From: Streptomyces sp. NRRL S-244
GTDB taxonomy: Bacteria > Actinomycetota > Actinomycetes > Streptomycetales > Streptomycetaceae
DNA: 64,000 bases
Direction of reading: 5' to 3'
Assembly: GCF_000717915.1 (NCBI RefSeq)
Contig: NZ_JOCX01000012.1
Location: 1 to 64,000 of the forward strand
The translations under genes and the position numbers were made by a program. The notes under the pieces were generated by a model that was not told where the DNA came from, searched no databases, and saw nothing but the letters and a program-made list of their open reading frames with translations. Shown here in pieces: positions 8,332 through 17,284 of the stretch (its first letter is position 1; each line of letters opens with the position of its first letter).

Positions 8332-10732
8332 GTTCGTCCGTGCCCGGGTCCGGGAGCTGCGCCACCCGGCCCGCGTGGCGCTCGACCATCGACTCGAAGG
8401 TCTGCCGCGCCGTACGGCCGTTGCCGAACGCCGGCCCCTTCGGCAGCTCCGTGAAGTACGTCAGCAGCGCCTTCGCGGTGCCCTCCCCGAGCCGGTACTC
8501 GTGCTCCTCCGCCTGCTGCTCCACGATCCGCAGCAGTTCCTCCGGGCCGTAGTCCCCGAACGTGATGGTCCGCGAGAACCGCGAGGCCACACCCGGATTG
8601 ACGGTCAGGAACCGGTCCATCTCCGCCGTGTACCCGGCGACGATCACCACGACCGCGTCCCGGTGGTCCTCCATCAGCTTCACCAGCGTGTCGATCGCCT
8701 CGCGCCCGAAGTCCCGCCCGGAGTCCTCCGGGGATAGCGCGTACGCCTCGTCGATGAACAGCACCCCGCCGCGCGCCCGGTCGAACGCCTCCTGGGTGCG
8801 GATCGCGGTGGAACCGATGTGCTCGCCGACCAGGTCCACCCGGGAGACCTCGACCAGGTGGCCGCGCTCCAGGACCCCGAGGGAGGCCAGGATCTCCCCG
8901 TAGAGCCGGGCCACCGTCGTCTTGCCCGTGCCGGGGTTGCCGGTGAACACCAGATGGCGGCGCACCGAGGCGGCCTTGAGGCCCGCCTGCTGCCGCCGCC
9001 GGCCCACCTCGATCATGTCGGTGAGCGCCCGCACCTCGCGCTTGACGCTGTCCAGTCCCACCAGTGCGTCGAGCTGCCCCAGCACCTCGCCGGAGCCGCG
9101 CGCCGCCCCCGGCGACTCCCGGTCCGCCTCCTTGACGCCCCGCGGGGCCGGCACCCGCGCCGCCTCCACCACCGGGCCCCGGACCGCGCCGACCGTACGG
9201 ATCCCCGCGCGCTCACCGGCCGGAGCCCCGGCTCCTGCCCCTGCCGACTGGGCGGCGAGCCGTGACCCGGACTCGTCGCTGGTGCAGTCCTCGGCGACCG
9301 GGCCGTCCTCCGCGAACTCGTAGCCCCCGCGCGCGCAGCGCTCGGTGTGGCAGCGGGTCAGCGTGGTGCGGCAGCCGTCGATGACGTGGAAGCCGAAGCC
9401 GGAACTGCCCGTCACCCGGCAGGACTGGAAGCTCCCGCGGCCGCCCGCCGACACGTAGAACCCCGCCTCGGTGGGGGAACTGACCGTGCACCGCTCCAGC
9501 GCGGGATCCGCCCCCTTGGTGACGATCACCCCCGTCTGGACGGCGTCGATCGTGCAGTTGGCGAGGGTGCCGCCGCTGCCGTGGTCGCGGAACCAGGCCC
9601 CGGTCGCCGCCTCCCGGATCCGGCAGTCGTCGACCTGCGCGGTGGCCCCGTCGCTCACCGAGACGGCCGTGTTGCGCACCTGGGAGAGATCGCTGTCGAC
9701 CACGTCGGCGCGCGAGCCCCGGTCCAGGACGAACACCGCGTCCGGTACGTCGTGCACCCGGCAGGAGCTCAGCGAGGCGGTGGCCCCGTCACTGATCCAC
9801 ACCGCCGGATAGTCGCCCGTACTGTCGTGGATCTCGCAGGACTCGGCATCCACCCGGGTACCCGGATCCCACACCGACAGGCCGTTGCGGCCGAACCTGC
9901 GGACGGTGGTGCGGCTGAGCGTGAGCACGGAACGGGAACGCAGGTCCACCGCGTTCTCCGGGATGTCGTGGATGTCGCAGCCGGCGAGCGTGAGCACCGC
10001 GTCCGTGTCGAGGGTGACCCCGTCCGTCGACGTGCGGTGCACCGAGCAGTCGGTGAGGCGGGCCGCCGCACGCGCGGCGATCTGCACACCCGTGCCCTTG
10101 ATCTCGTACACCTCGCAGCCCAGCGCCTCCAGGCCCGAACCCTCGCCGGTGACCGCGATGCCCGCACCCGAGGCGTGGTGGATCCGGCAGCGCTCCAGCC
10201 GCGGCCGCCCGCCGCCGCGGACGCAGACCCCGGTCTGCCCGGCGGCCACCACCTCGCACTCCTCGAACACCCCGCCGCCGCCGTCCAGTACGGCGATCCC
10301 GACGCCCGCCGGGTTCTCCACCGTGCACCGCCGCACCAGGGGCCGGGCCCCGCCGCGCACCTCGATCCCCGCCGCGGACCGGGTGCTCACCCGCAGGTCG
10401 GTGAGCTCGGGCGAGCCCTCCTCGACCAGCAGCGCGGGCGCCGCCCGGTCCTGGCCCTCCAGGTGCAGGTCCTGGACCACGGCCGAGGCGCGCACCGTCA
10501 GCGCGACCCCGTCGAGCGGGGCGATCCGCACCGACCCCACCGAGCCCTCCGGCCCGCGCAGGGTCACGGCATGGTCGAGCACCAGGTTCTCCCGGTAGGT
10601 GCCGGGGGCGATGGACAGCACGTCCCCGTCGCCCGCGACGGCGAGCGCGGCGGCCAGCGTCGGATACTCACCGGAGCGGCGCCGCCACCGCGAAGACCCG
10701 CCGTGCGTCACCTGGACCGTGCCCTGTGCCAT
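8255..10732 (-). CDS. Right-handed beta-helix repeat protein fused to a CbxX/CfxQ-type AAA ATPase
   Basis: The 825-residue protein begins [18 protein letters not shown]. Residues about 30-490 are a right-handed parallel beta-helix (pectin-lyase-like) with recurrent CxV/CEVY/SRSVLTL rungs. A short variable linker follows, then an AAA+ domain (about 535-800) of the CbxX/CfxQ/EccA family. The Walker A is [12 protein letters not shown] (about residues 596-604), Walker B is [10 protein letters not shown] (about 656-664) and the arginine-bearing segment is VASRFSRTI. EccA proteins act with type VII secretion and CbxX proteins remodel Rubisco; neither partner is seen here. There is no signal peptide, so the beta-helix is probably cytosolic. 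The start was set at the conserved MAQGTVQV. Function unknown. Confidence 0.85.
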   Translation of the reverse strand: MAQGTVQVTHGGSSRWRRRSGEYPTLAAALAVAGDGDVLSIAPGTYRENLVLDHAVTLRGPEGSVGSVRIAPLDGVALTVRASAVVQDLHLEGQDRAAPALLVEEGSPELTDLRVSTRSAAGIEVRGGARPLVRRCTVENPAGVGIAVLDGGGGVFEECEVVAAGQTGVCVRGGGRPRLERCRIHHASGAGIAVTGEGSGLEALGCEVYEIKGTGVQIAARAAARLTDCSVHRTSTDGVTLDTDAVLTLAGCDIHDIPENAVDLRSRSVLTLSRTTVRRFGRNGLSVWDPGTRVDAESCEIHDSTGDYPAVWISDGATASLSSCRVHDVPDAVFVLDRGSRADVVDSDLSQVRNTAVSVSDGATAQVDDCRIREAATGAWFRDHGSGGTLANCTIDAVQTGVIVTKGADPALERCTVSSPTEAGFYVSAGGRGSFQSCRVTGSSGFGFHVIDGCRTTLTRCHTERCARGGYEFAEDGPVAEDCTSDESGSRLAAQSAGAGAGAPAGERAGIRTVGAVRGPVVEAARVPAPRGVKEADRESPGAARGSGEVLGQLDALVGLDSVKREVRALTDMIEVGRRRQQAGLKAASVRRHLVFTGNPGTGKTTVARLYGEILASLGVLERGHLVEVSRVDLVGEHIGSTAIRTQEAFDRARGGVLFIDEAYALSPEDSGRDFGREAIDTLVKLMEDHRDAVVVIVAGYTAEMDRFLTVNPGVASRFSRTITFGDYGPEELLRIVEQQAEEHEYRLGEGTAKALLTYFTELPKGPAFGNGRTARQTFESMVERHAGRVAQLPDPGTDELTLLFPEDLPALPALPNLPALPTPC

Positions 10733-10864
10733 GGTGCTGTCGTGCCCCCGCCCTCGTGCTCGTGCCATCGAAGCGACTGAAACCACCGCCGCCGCCCGCC
10801 GCCTTGGCGGCGACCGGACCTGGCCGCTCCACCGTAGCGCGCGCGGAGCCGGTGAGATGCCAGG

Positions 10865-11476
10865 TCAGCTGCCCGCGCCCGCCCGGCCCCAGTCCGGTCC
10901 CGCCGCCGCCCAGGCGCGGTCCAGCCGTATGTACCGACGATGCATGAGCCTTCGTACGACGAGCCGGCGGACCGTCTCCACCAGCGCGGCCGCGCCGAGA
11001 GCGGCGGCCAGGCCCACCACCGCCGCGTGGACGCTCGCCGAGGACGTGTCGAGGGGGCGCCCCACGAGCCGGCCCTGCGTATCGGTCCATATCCGGAACC
11101 GGTCGCCCGCCCGCGGCGGCTCCTCCGCCGCCGGTACCGTGCCCTGGTGGCTGCTGCCGTCGGGCGCCGTCCAGGACGCCACGATCTGCGTGCGCTGCGG
11201 GGTCTGCCGCTGCGCCGACGGATCGGCCTCCGTCCCCGCGGGCGGCTCCGCGGCGGGCCGGACCACCACCGCCGGAACGAGGTACCGCTCCTGCCGCTGT
11301 TCGCGCGCGGCCCGCTGGAGCGTGCCGTCCACCTCCAGGCCCGCGACCGTGCCGACGGCCGGAGCCACGAGCAGGACGCAGACCAGCGCGGCGAACGCCA
11401 CCCATGCCTCGAAGAGATCGGTCGGCCGGCGCAGTGGATTGCGCCGCCAACGCCACACACCCGTTACTGTCCACAC
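10865..11476 (-). CDS. Rv1733c-like membrane protein
   Basis: The 203-residue protein has two transmembrane segments (WVAFAALVCVLLVAPAVGTVAG near residue 30; AVVGLAAALGAAALVETV near 155) flanking an extracytoplasmic beta-rich region with ASWTAPDGSSHQGTV and DRFRIWTDTQGR. This is the layout of the mycobacterial Rv1733c family. The GTG at 11476 was chosen because GGGGGAG lies just upstream and the conserved VWRWRRNPLRRP starts there. Function is unknown in the family. It lies 132 bp downstream of nothing co-directional but upstream of the beta-helix/AAA gene on the same strand (spacer 10733-10864). Confidence 0.75.
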   Translation of the reverse strand: MWTVTGVWRWRRNPLRRPTDLFEAWVAFAALVCVLLVAPAVGTVAGLEVDGTLQRAAREQRQERYLVPAVVVRPAAEPPAGTEADPSAQRQTPQRTQIVASWTAPDGSSHQGTVPAAEEPPRAGDRFRIWTDTQGRLVGRPLDTSSASVHAAVVGLAAALGAAALVETVRRLVVRRLMHRRYIRLDRAWAAAGPDWGRAGAGS

Positions 11477-11718
11477 GGTCCGGCTCCCCCAACTTGTGCC
11501 AGTCTCCGTCTGCCTGCGGTCCAAGCCTCCCGCACCCCCGGGCAACGCGCATTCCGGGACGCGCGGCAGCCGTGTCACCCGATCCGGTGCATGAAGTTGC
11601 TTCCGCACCTTCCTGTCACAGCCGTCGAATGCACCAACGGCCCGCTCACGGTGCTTGGTTCCATCGTTCCCCCACAGCCCCTCGAAGGTGTCATTCCGAG
11701 GGGTCCCCCCAGCCCCGC

Positions 11719-12543
11719 TCACTCCAGGACGCGGACCTCGTCGCCCACCCGCACCGTCCCCGTCCGCACCGGCACCAGCTGCCGCCCGAAGGCCAGCGAC
11801 TTGCCGATCCGCCGGTGCCGGGCCAGGGTCTTGAGGGGCTCCTTGCCCCGCTCCGCCGTCGCCTGGTCGGTGGTCGTGACGATGCACCGCCCGCACTCCC
11901 GCGCCCCGCGGAAGACGGCGTCACCGATCGCGATGCGCCGCCAGCCGTCCTCCGCCCACGCCTCGGCGCCGGCGACCACCACATTGGGGCGGAACCGGTT
12001 CATCGGCAGCGGACCCTCCTCGGGATGGTCCCCCTGCGCGATCAGCGAGTTGAGCGCGTCCAGCGACGCGAGGGTCGTGAGCAGCACCGGATAGCCGTCG
12101 GCGAGGCTCACCGTCTCGCCCGGCAGCGCGTACTGCGGGTCGACGGGCCGCCGTACGGCAGGGTCGTCCATGTGCACGAGCCGCGCCGGCACCCCCAGGT
12201 AGGCGCTGAACCAGTCGGCCGCGGCGCTCGCCGCGACCACGGTCTCGATCTTCTTGCCGAACAGGGTGACGGGCTCCAGCGGACCCGGCTCCGGCACCTC
12301 CACGGTCAGCCCGGCCATGCCCGGCGCCGACAGGGCGACCGCGCCGCCCCCCAGCGGACGCGCCGCGGCCAACGCCAGCCGGGGCTGCTGGCGTTGGGTG
12401 ATGACCGTGCCCTCGGTGTCGACCAATGCCCACCGCCGGTCCCCGGACAGGCCCCAGGGCTCCACGGCCATCTCGTCGGGAGCTGTCCCCGCTACCGACT
12501 TGACGGGATGGATGTGGAGCGCCTGGACGTACAAGTTCGACAT
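11719..12543 (-). CDS. MOSC domain-containing protein
   Basis: The 274-residue protein has the N-terminal beta-barrel domain (YVQALHIHPVKSVAGT, GLSGDRRWALVDTEG) followed by a MOSC domain. The conserved cysteine of molybdenum-cofactor sulfurase C-terminal-like proteins is in RECGRCIVTTTDQAT, and NRFRPNVVV is also typical. Relatives such as mARC and YcbX carry molybdenum cofactor and reduce N-hydroxylated compounds; this protein probably binds Moco but lacks an obvious ferredoxin domain. The molybdate import genes elsewhere in the window (42-46 kb) are not linked to it. The spacer on its 3' side (11477-11718) holds no gene I can see. Confidence 0.9.
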   Translation of the reverse strand: MSNLYVQALHIHPVKSVAGTAPDEMAVEPWGLSGDRRWALVDTEGTVITQRQQPRLALAAARPLGGGAVALSAPGMAGLTVEVPEPGPLEPVTLFGKKIETVVAASAAADWFSAYLGVPARLVHMDDPAVRRPVDPQYALPGETVSLADGYPVLLTTLASLDALNSLIAQGDHPEEGPLPMNRFRPNVVVAGAEAWAEDGWRRIAIGDAVFRGARECGRCIVTTTDQATAERGKEPLKTLARHRRIGKSLAFGRQLVPVRTGTVRVGDEVRVLE

Positions 12544-12613
12544 GGGAGCATCCTGCCAGGAGCCCCCGCGCCCGCCCTAGTGAGCGTCCCCGGATCTGTC
12601 AGTACCGGATCGG

Positions 12614-13135
12614 TCAGTAGCCGCGCCCCTGGTACGGGCGGCCGTACGGGTCCTCGTACGAGGCGGCCGGAACCGGAGCCGGAACCTGCATCGGGCGCGG
12701 TGCGGCCGGACGCATCGCCTCGTACCCGGTGCCCATGGCCACCGGCCGGGGCTGCTGCGGCTGGGCCTGCTGCATGTAGCCCGCGCGGGCCACGGCCTGC
12801 TGCGGGATGTACGGAGCGGGCGCCTGCTGCAGGGGCATCGGTGCGGGAGCCGCCTGCTGCTGGTACGGGTACCCGTACGCCGGGGCTTGCTGCTGCTGCG
12901 GCATGGCCGGGGGCAGTGCGGCCGGCAGGGCGGGCAGCGACGAGGCGAGGGCCGGGAGGTACCCGCCGCTCGAATAGCCGGAGCCGGAGCCGGGGGAGTC
13001 GTACATGGCCGGAACGCGGATCGGGGCGATCTGCGGGGTGCCGCGTTCGGCGACGAGGGAGTCGTAGATGGGGGTGTCCGGGAAGGAGGGCGCGGAGTAG
13101 TAACCGCCGCCATAAGTGGAGCGGGGGGAGGTCAT
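12614..13135 (-). CDS. DUF6643-type low-complexity Streptomyces protein
   Basis: The 173-residue protein has a conserved N-terminus (MTSPRSTYGGGYYSAPSFPD, then TPIYDSLVAERGTPQIAPIRVP) followed by a Pro/Gln/Ala/Tyr-rich tail (PQQQQAP, YPYQQQAAPAP). There is no signal peptide or transmembrane segment. I recognise it as a conserved Streptomyces family of unknown function, probably DUF6643. The tail is likely disordered. Its upstream region holds two clear inverted repeats (13196-13219 and 13331-13346), suggesting dedicated control. Confidence 0.75.
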   Translation of the reverse strand: MTSPRSTYGGGYYSAPSFPDTPIYDSLVAERGTPQIAPIRVPAMYDSPGSGSGYSSGGYLPALASSLPALPAALPPAMPQQQQAPAYGYPYQQQAAPAPMPLQQAPAPYIPQQAVARAGYMQQAQPQQPRPVAMGTGYEAMRPAAPRPMQVPAPVPAASYEDPYGRPYQGRGY

Positions 13136-13195
13136 GGGACCTAAGTTAAGCCCACGACTTCACCGGGTCCATAGCGAGGTGTGACGAACGCCGCG

Positions 13196-13219
13196 CTGAC
13201 CTGCATATTCGCAGGTCAG
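13196..13219. promoter_or_regulatory. 24-bp inverted repeat upstream of the DUF6643-type gene
   Basis: Perfect 9-bp arms CTGACCTGC and GCAGGTCAG are separated by 6 bp (ATATTC). The centre is about 72 bp upstream of the start at 13135. No T-run follows on the transcribed strand, so an operator fits better than a terminator. The regulator is unknown. Confidence 0.5.
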
Positions 13220-13330
13220 AGCCACACCCTTCACTTCCCGTTCACGTGCACGTTTTCGCCACTTCCGCCCCGGGTTGCTCCTACTCGTACTCACCGGTTG
13301 GCTGTTGCACCGACTTGCCGCTGACGCAGC

Positions 13331-13346
13331 GTCACAATGATGTGAC
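13331..13346. promoter_or_regulatory. Palindrome GTCACAATGATGTGAC in the same spacer
   Basis: Perfect 6-bp arms GTCACA/TGTGAC around ATGA, between the 3' end of the HpnB-like gene (13394) and the DUF6643-type gene (start 13135). The half-sites look like those of GntR- or CRP-type regulators, but no assignment is safe. Confidence 0.4.
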
Positions 13347-13393
13347 CTGGGATGACATCGGCAACGGGCGCGGCCGGGGGGTGGTTTTTCGTT

Positions 13394-14563
13394 TCAGGCG
13401 TCACGCGGGCGGGCATAGGTTCGGCCCTTCCACGCCGCGCCGCGACCCCGGTAGTGCTGAACGGCGGAGTCGACGGTCATCAGGAGGTACAGGAGGGCCG
13501 TGAGCGGAAGGAGTGGCGCGAGTGCTGCGGGCTGCCGGTAATAGCGCAGCATGGGCAGATAGGTGCCCGCCATCAGCAGCCAGGCGAGCCCGCCCGCCCA
13601 CGCGGTGGCGGCGTGCCCGCTCGCCGCCCCCGCGAGGAGGGCCACCGGGGGGACGAGGTAGACGAGCACGAGCCCGGCCACCGTCCCGGCCAGCAGCAGC
13701 GGCTGGTGGCGCAGTTGCGCGTACGCGCTGCGCGAGACCATCCGCCACAGGTCCCCGAGCGCGGGGTACGGGCGCACGCTGTCCACCCGCTCCGCGAGCC
13801 CCAGCCAGATCCGCCCGCCCGAGCGCCGGACGGCGCGGGCGAGGGAGACGTCGTCGATGACGGCGTGCCGGATCGAGTCGGGCACGCCGGCCCGTACGGC
13901 GGCCTCGGTGCGCAGCAGCACGCAGCCGCCGGCCGCGGCGGCGGTCCGGCCGGTCGGGCGGTTGATCCGGCGGAAGGGGTAGAGCTGCGCGAAGAAGTAC
14001 ACGAAGGCCGGTACGACGAGCCGCTCCCAGACGCTGACGGCACGCAGACGGGCCATCTGCGAGACGAGGTCGAGCTCGGCGCTGGTCGCGGCCGCGACCA
14101 GCTCGCGGAGGCTGTCGGGCTCGTGCGCGATGTCGGCGTCGGTGAGGAGGAGGTACTCGGGCTCGGTGGCGTGGGCGGTCCGGGCGAGCGCGATGCCGTG
14201 GCGCAGCGCCCACAGCTTCCCGGTCCAGCCGGGTTCCGGCTCGCCGGGGGACGTGAGGGTGAGGGGCAGTCCGGGGTGCTCCCGGGCCAGCCGCAGGGCG
14301 AGGTCGCCCGTGCCGTCGGTACTGCCGTCGTCGACCAGGATGACCTCGGCTTCGCCGGGATAGTCCTGGGCGATGAGCGAGGGCAGGCTGCACGGCAGCA
14401 CCTCGGCCTCGTCCCGGGCCGGGACCACGATGGCGACGGACGGCCACCGGTCGGGGGCGCTGCGCGGCGGTAGCCGCACGTCGGTCCGCCAGAACATGCC
14501 CTGGGCGAAGGTGAGCCAGATCCAGATGGCGAGGGAGGCGCAGGCGGCGCAGAGAAGGCCCAT
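13394..14563 (-). CDS. Family 2 glycosyltransferase, HpnB-like
   Basis: The 389-residue protein has an N-terminal membrane anchor (LCAACASLAIWIWLTF), a GT-A catalytic domain with VAIVVPARDEAEVLPCSL, VILVDDGSTDGTGD and LLLTDADIAHEPDSLRELV, then RTAAAAGGCVLLR and HAVIDDVSLARAV. Several C-terminal membrane segments follow (LAGTVAGLVLVYLVPPVALLAG). Order and motifs match the hopene-associated glycosyltransferase HpnB group. No other hopanoid gene (shc, hpnC-H) is in the window, so the acceptor lipid is uncertain. The ATG at 14563 gives the length usual for the family. Confidence 0.82.
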   Translation of the reverse strand: MGLLCAACASLAIWIWLTFAQGMFWRTDVRLPPRSAPDRWPSVAIVVPARDEAEVLPCSLPSLIAQDYPGEAEVILVDDGSTDGTGDLALRLAREHPGLPLTLTSPGEPEPGWTGKLWALRHGIALARTAHATEPEYLLLTDADIAHEPDSLRELVAAATSAELDLVSQMARLRAVSVWERLVVPAFVYFFAQLYPFRRINRPTGRTAAAAGGCVLLRTEAAVRAGVPDSIRHAVIDDVSLARAVRRSGGRIWLGLAERVDSVRPYPALGDLWRMVSRSAYAQLRHQPLLLAGTVAGLVLVYLVPPVALLAGAASGHAATAWAGGLAWLLMAGTYLPMLRYYRQPAALAPLLPLTALLYLLMTVDSAVQHYRGRGAAWKGRTYARPRDA

Positions 14564-14752
14564 GCGGGCAGTGTGCCGAAGACGGAGTGGGGTGTCGTGG
14601 ATTTGGCCGCTGCCGTGCGGGGCGGTGAGGCGGCCGTGGGCGGGTGAGGGGTGGGCGCCGGGCGGCTGCCGGGCGGGCGCGGGGCGGCGCGCGGGATCCG
14701 TCGGGACGGGGTTGGCGGGCCCCGGGGGGTGGGCTTCCATTAAGGTGACCAG

Positions 14753-15547
14753 GTGAAGATCGCCCTCATGGACTCCGGAATCGGCCTCCTCGCGGCGGCC
14801 GCCGCGATGCGGCGGCTGCGGCCCGACGTCGATCTGGTCCTCTCCTCCGACCCCGTCGGCATGCCCTGGGGGCCTCGTACGCCCGCCGATCTGACCGGGC
14901 GGGCCCTCGGCGTGGCCCGGGCCGCCGCCGGGCACCGGCCGGACGCCCTGATCGTGGCCTGCAACACCGCCACCGTGCACGCCCTGCCCGCCCTCCGGGC
15001 CGAGCTCGAGCCCGGGATCCCGGTGATCGGGACCGTGCCGGCGATCAAGCCCGCCGCCTCCCCGGGCGGGCGCATGGCCATCTGGGCCACCCCCGCCACC
15101 ACCGGCAGCCCCTACCAGCGCGGGCTGATCCGTGACTTCGCCACCGGGGCCCGGGTCACCGAGGTGCCCTGCCCGGGACTCGCCGACGCCGTCGAGGCGG
15201 GGGACGACACCGCCATCGCGGCGACCGTTGCCGCGGCCGCCGCGCTGACCCCGGCCGACGTCACCGACGTCGTCCTCGGCTGCACGCACTACGAGCTCGT
15301 CGAGGCGTCCGTACGGGCCGCCCTGGCCGAGCGGACCGGCGGCGCCGAGCTCCGCTTCCACGGCTCCGCCGAGGCCGTCGCCGTACAGGCGCTGCGCCGT
15401 CTCGGCGCCCTCCCCGAACCGGGCCTGCCCCGTACCGGAACCCTGACCGTCCTGCTCAGCGGGGAGGAGGGCGCGCTCCCCGCCGCCGCGCTCGGGTACG
15501 CCGAGGGGCGGCTGCTCGCGGGAGAGGGCGCGGCCGTCGGGCGCTGA
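14753..15547 (+). CDS. Aspartate/glutamate racemase family protein (MurI-like)
   Basis: The 264-residue protein starts at GTG 14753. It has the paired catalytic cysteines of glutamate racemase: C70 in VACNTATVHALP and C177 in LGCTHYELV, with MDSGIGLL at the N-terminus matching the FDSGVGG motif. Glutamate racemase supplies D-glutamate for peptidoglycan. The N-terminal glycine motif is degenerate (MDSGIGLLAAA) and the gene is not in a murI-rph context, so it may be a second, specialised racemase. It is divergent from the HpnB-like gene and convergent with the ADP-ribosylglycohydrolase gene. Confidence 0.85.
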   Translation: MKIALMDSGIGLLAAAAAMRRLRPDVDLVLSSDPVGMPWGPRTPADLTGRALGVARAAAGHRPDALIVACNTATVHALPALRAELEPGIPVIGTVPAIKPAASPGGRMAIWATPATTGSPYQRGLIRDFATGARVTEVPCPGLADAVEAGDDTAIAATVAAAAALTPADVTDVVLGCTHYELVEASVRAALAERTGGAELRFHGSAEAVAVQALRRLGALPEPGLPRTGTLTVLLSGEEGALPAAALGYAEGRLLAGEGAAVGR

Positions 15548-15569
15548 CCCCGAGCACCGGCCCCGGGCG

Positions 15570-16490
15570 CTACGTCCGGTCCGCCAGCGACCGGGCGAGC
15601 GCGCGCAGCCCGTCCGCATCCAGCACCCGGTCCCCGAACCCGGGCAGCGGTACGTGCAGCGGAGCCGTCCACTCCGGCGGGATCGCCGCCTGGCCGTAGC
15701 GGGCCCCGGCCAGGGTGCCGGTGACCGCCGCGACGGTGTCGGTGTCCCCGCCCAGGTCCACGGCGGCCCGTACGGCCCCGGCGAACCCGGTGGTCGTCCG
15801 CAGCGCCCACACCGCGGAGCCCAGGCAGGGCCACACCGCCCCGTTGAACTCGGTGGCCAGCCCCGGATGCCAGTCGGGGCCGAGGACGACCCCGTAACGG
15901 CCGCGGTGGTCCGGGTGCACCGCGCCGAGCACCTCGGGGAGCGCGGCCAGCGGATCGCCCCCGTCGAGCATCACCCGTACGAGCTCGTGCAGTACGGCCG
16001 TACCTTCCCAGGCCGCCCGGTCGCCGTGCGTCAGGGCCGCGATCCGCCGGGCGGCGTCCATCGTCCCCTCCCGCCCGGCGGCGGCGAAGTACACGGCCGA
16101 GGTGGAGGCCCGCATCAGGGAACCGTTGCCCGCCGCCCGCGCGTTGATCTGGAAGTGCAGTGCGGCGGCCAGATCCCAGGCCTCGCCGCTCGTCAGCACG
16201 TCCTCCGTCTGGAGGCCGATGTCCTTGGGCTCGGCGGCCGCCCAGCGCTGGAACCGCCCGAAGACGTCGGGGAGTTCGAGGCCGTCGTGCTCCAGGAGGG
16301 ATTCGCCGACCAGGACCGCCATCTGCGTGTCGTCGGTCGCCTCGCCCGGATCCCAGCCGCCGCCCCCGCGCATCTCCTGGCCGCGCGCGGTCAGTTCCCC
16401 GGCGGGCCCGAACTCGTAGGGCGCGCCGAGGGCGTCGCCGACGGCCGAGCCCAGAACGGCGCCCACGGCGCGGTCGAGCCGACTGATCAC
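15570..16490 (-). CDS. ADP-ribosylglycohydrolase family protein
   Basis: The 306-residue protein matches the ARH/DraG superfamily, which removes ADP-ribose from proteins. The N-terminal metal motif is GSAVGDALGAPYEFG and the second is GEATDDTQMAVLVGESL (TDDT, dinuclear metal ligands). The C-terminal ligand pair is in DLGGDTDTVAAVTGTLAGA. All key acidic residues are present. The GTG at 16490 was chosen because GAGGAGGAATT lies immediately upstream. The divergent spacer with the gene at 16726 carries a SoxR-like operator at 16598-16615, 108 bp upstream of this start, which hints at redox control. Confidence 0.88.
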   Translation of the reverse strand: MISRLDRAVGAVLGSAVGDALGAPYEFGPAGELTARGQEMRGGGGWDPGEATDDTQMAVLVGESLLEHDGLELPDVFGRFQRWAAAEPKDIGLQTEDVLTSGEAWDLAAALHFQINARAAGNGSLMRASTSAVYFAAAGREGTMDAARRIAALTHGDRAAWEGTAVLHELVRVMLDGGDPLAALPEVLGAVHPDHRGRYGVVLGPDWHPGLATEFNGAVWPCLGSAVWALRTTTGFAGAVRAAVDLGGDTDTVAAVTGTLAGARYGQAAIPPEWTAPLHVPLPGFGDRVLDADGLRALARSLADRT

Positions 16491-16597
16491 AATTCCTCCT
16501 CGGGCGGTGCGGGGCATACGCAGGCCAGTACACCGCGTGCGCAAGCACCACCCCGCCCCCGGGGTGGTCGTGAGCGGTCACCCGGGCCACCGAAGTA

Positions 16598-16615
16598 CCT
16601 CAGGTTTACTTGAGG
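16598..16615. promoter_or_regulatory. SoxR-like operator CCTCAGGTTTACTTGAGG
   Basis: The 18-bp element closely matches the SoxR box of enterobacteria and Streptomyces (CCTCAAG...CTTGAGG), with one weak pair in the dyad. It sits midway in the 235-bp divergent spacer between the ADP-ribosylglycohydrolase gene and the PH-like gene. SoxR sites lie between -35 and -10 with 19-bp spacing. I do not see strong hexamers at that spacing on either strand, so the promoter it would control is uncertain. Confidence 0.5.
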
Positions 16616-16725
16616 TCCTGGTCGGGCAGGCGCGGCTGCGACGGCGCTCCGCCGCGTGCGACGCGTCCGTGCCGAGTGGGCCAGAGGCGGTGCCGCACAT
16701 GCGGAACGTGAGTACGCTGCTACAC

Positions 16726-17241
16726 ATGACGGTTCACCCCCCGGGTCCGCTGTGGACGGGACGGGCCTCCAACCGGGTGCAATGGCTGCTCGCCGCGGCC
16801 GGCGCGGCCTGCCTCGCGCTCGGCGTCGGGCTCGCCGTCGACTCGAACTGGACCTCCGGCATCGTCCCGCTGCTGATGTCCGTGATCGGCTGCCTCGCCG
16901 TCGGACTGCTGATCCTCTACGGCACGCTCGCCTTCGTGTACGTCGCCGTCACCGTCGACGCCGAGGCCATGGAGGTCCGCTGCGGCCACATCGGGCTGCC
17001 GCGCCGCAAGATCCGGCTCGCGGAGGTGGCCTCCGCCGAGTTCGTCCCCCGGATCACCCCCCAGCAGTGGGGTGGCTGGGGCTACCGCTGGCGGCCCGAA
17101 AGGGGAACCGCCGTGATCGTCCGGCGCGGCGAGGGAGTGGAGCTGCGGCTCGGCGACGGCAAGGTGTTCACCGTCACCGTCGACGACGCCGAGAACGCGG
17201 TCCGGGTCATCCGCACCCACCTGCGCGCACTTGCCCGCTGA
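16726..17241 (+). CDS. Membrane protein with a PH-like C-terminal domain
   Basis: The 171-residue protein has two adjacent transmembrane helices (WLLAAAGAACLALGVGLAV; PLLMSVIGCLAVGLLILYGTLAFVYVAV, given in part). A beta-rich tail follows (VTVDAEAMEVRCGHIGLPRRKI, ERGTAVIVRRGEGVELRLGDGKVFTVTVDDAENAVRVI, partial), of the bacterial PH type seen in small actinobacterial membrane proteins. Function unknown. An in-frame GTG at 16708 is an alternative start. It is 43 bp upstream of the apolipoprotein N-acyltransferase gene on the same strand, so the two are likely co-transcribed. Confidence 0.72.
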   Translation: MTVHPPGPLWTGRASNRVQWLLAAAGAACLALGVGLAVDSNWTSGIVPLLMSVIGCLAVGLLILYGTLAFVYVAVTVDAEAMEVRCGHIGLPRRKIRLAEVASAEFVPRITPQQWGGWGYRWRPERGTAVIVRRGEGVELRLGDGKVFTVTVDDAENAVRVIRTHLRALAR

Positions 17242-17284
17242 GGATTCTCCCGCTGCCCGCGGGCGGGCACGTACACTCCGGCAG

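Noticed and set aside
11719..12543. MOSC protein as part of the molybdate locus
   Set aside because: It lies about 30 kb away with unrelated genes between.
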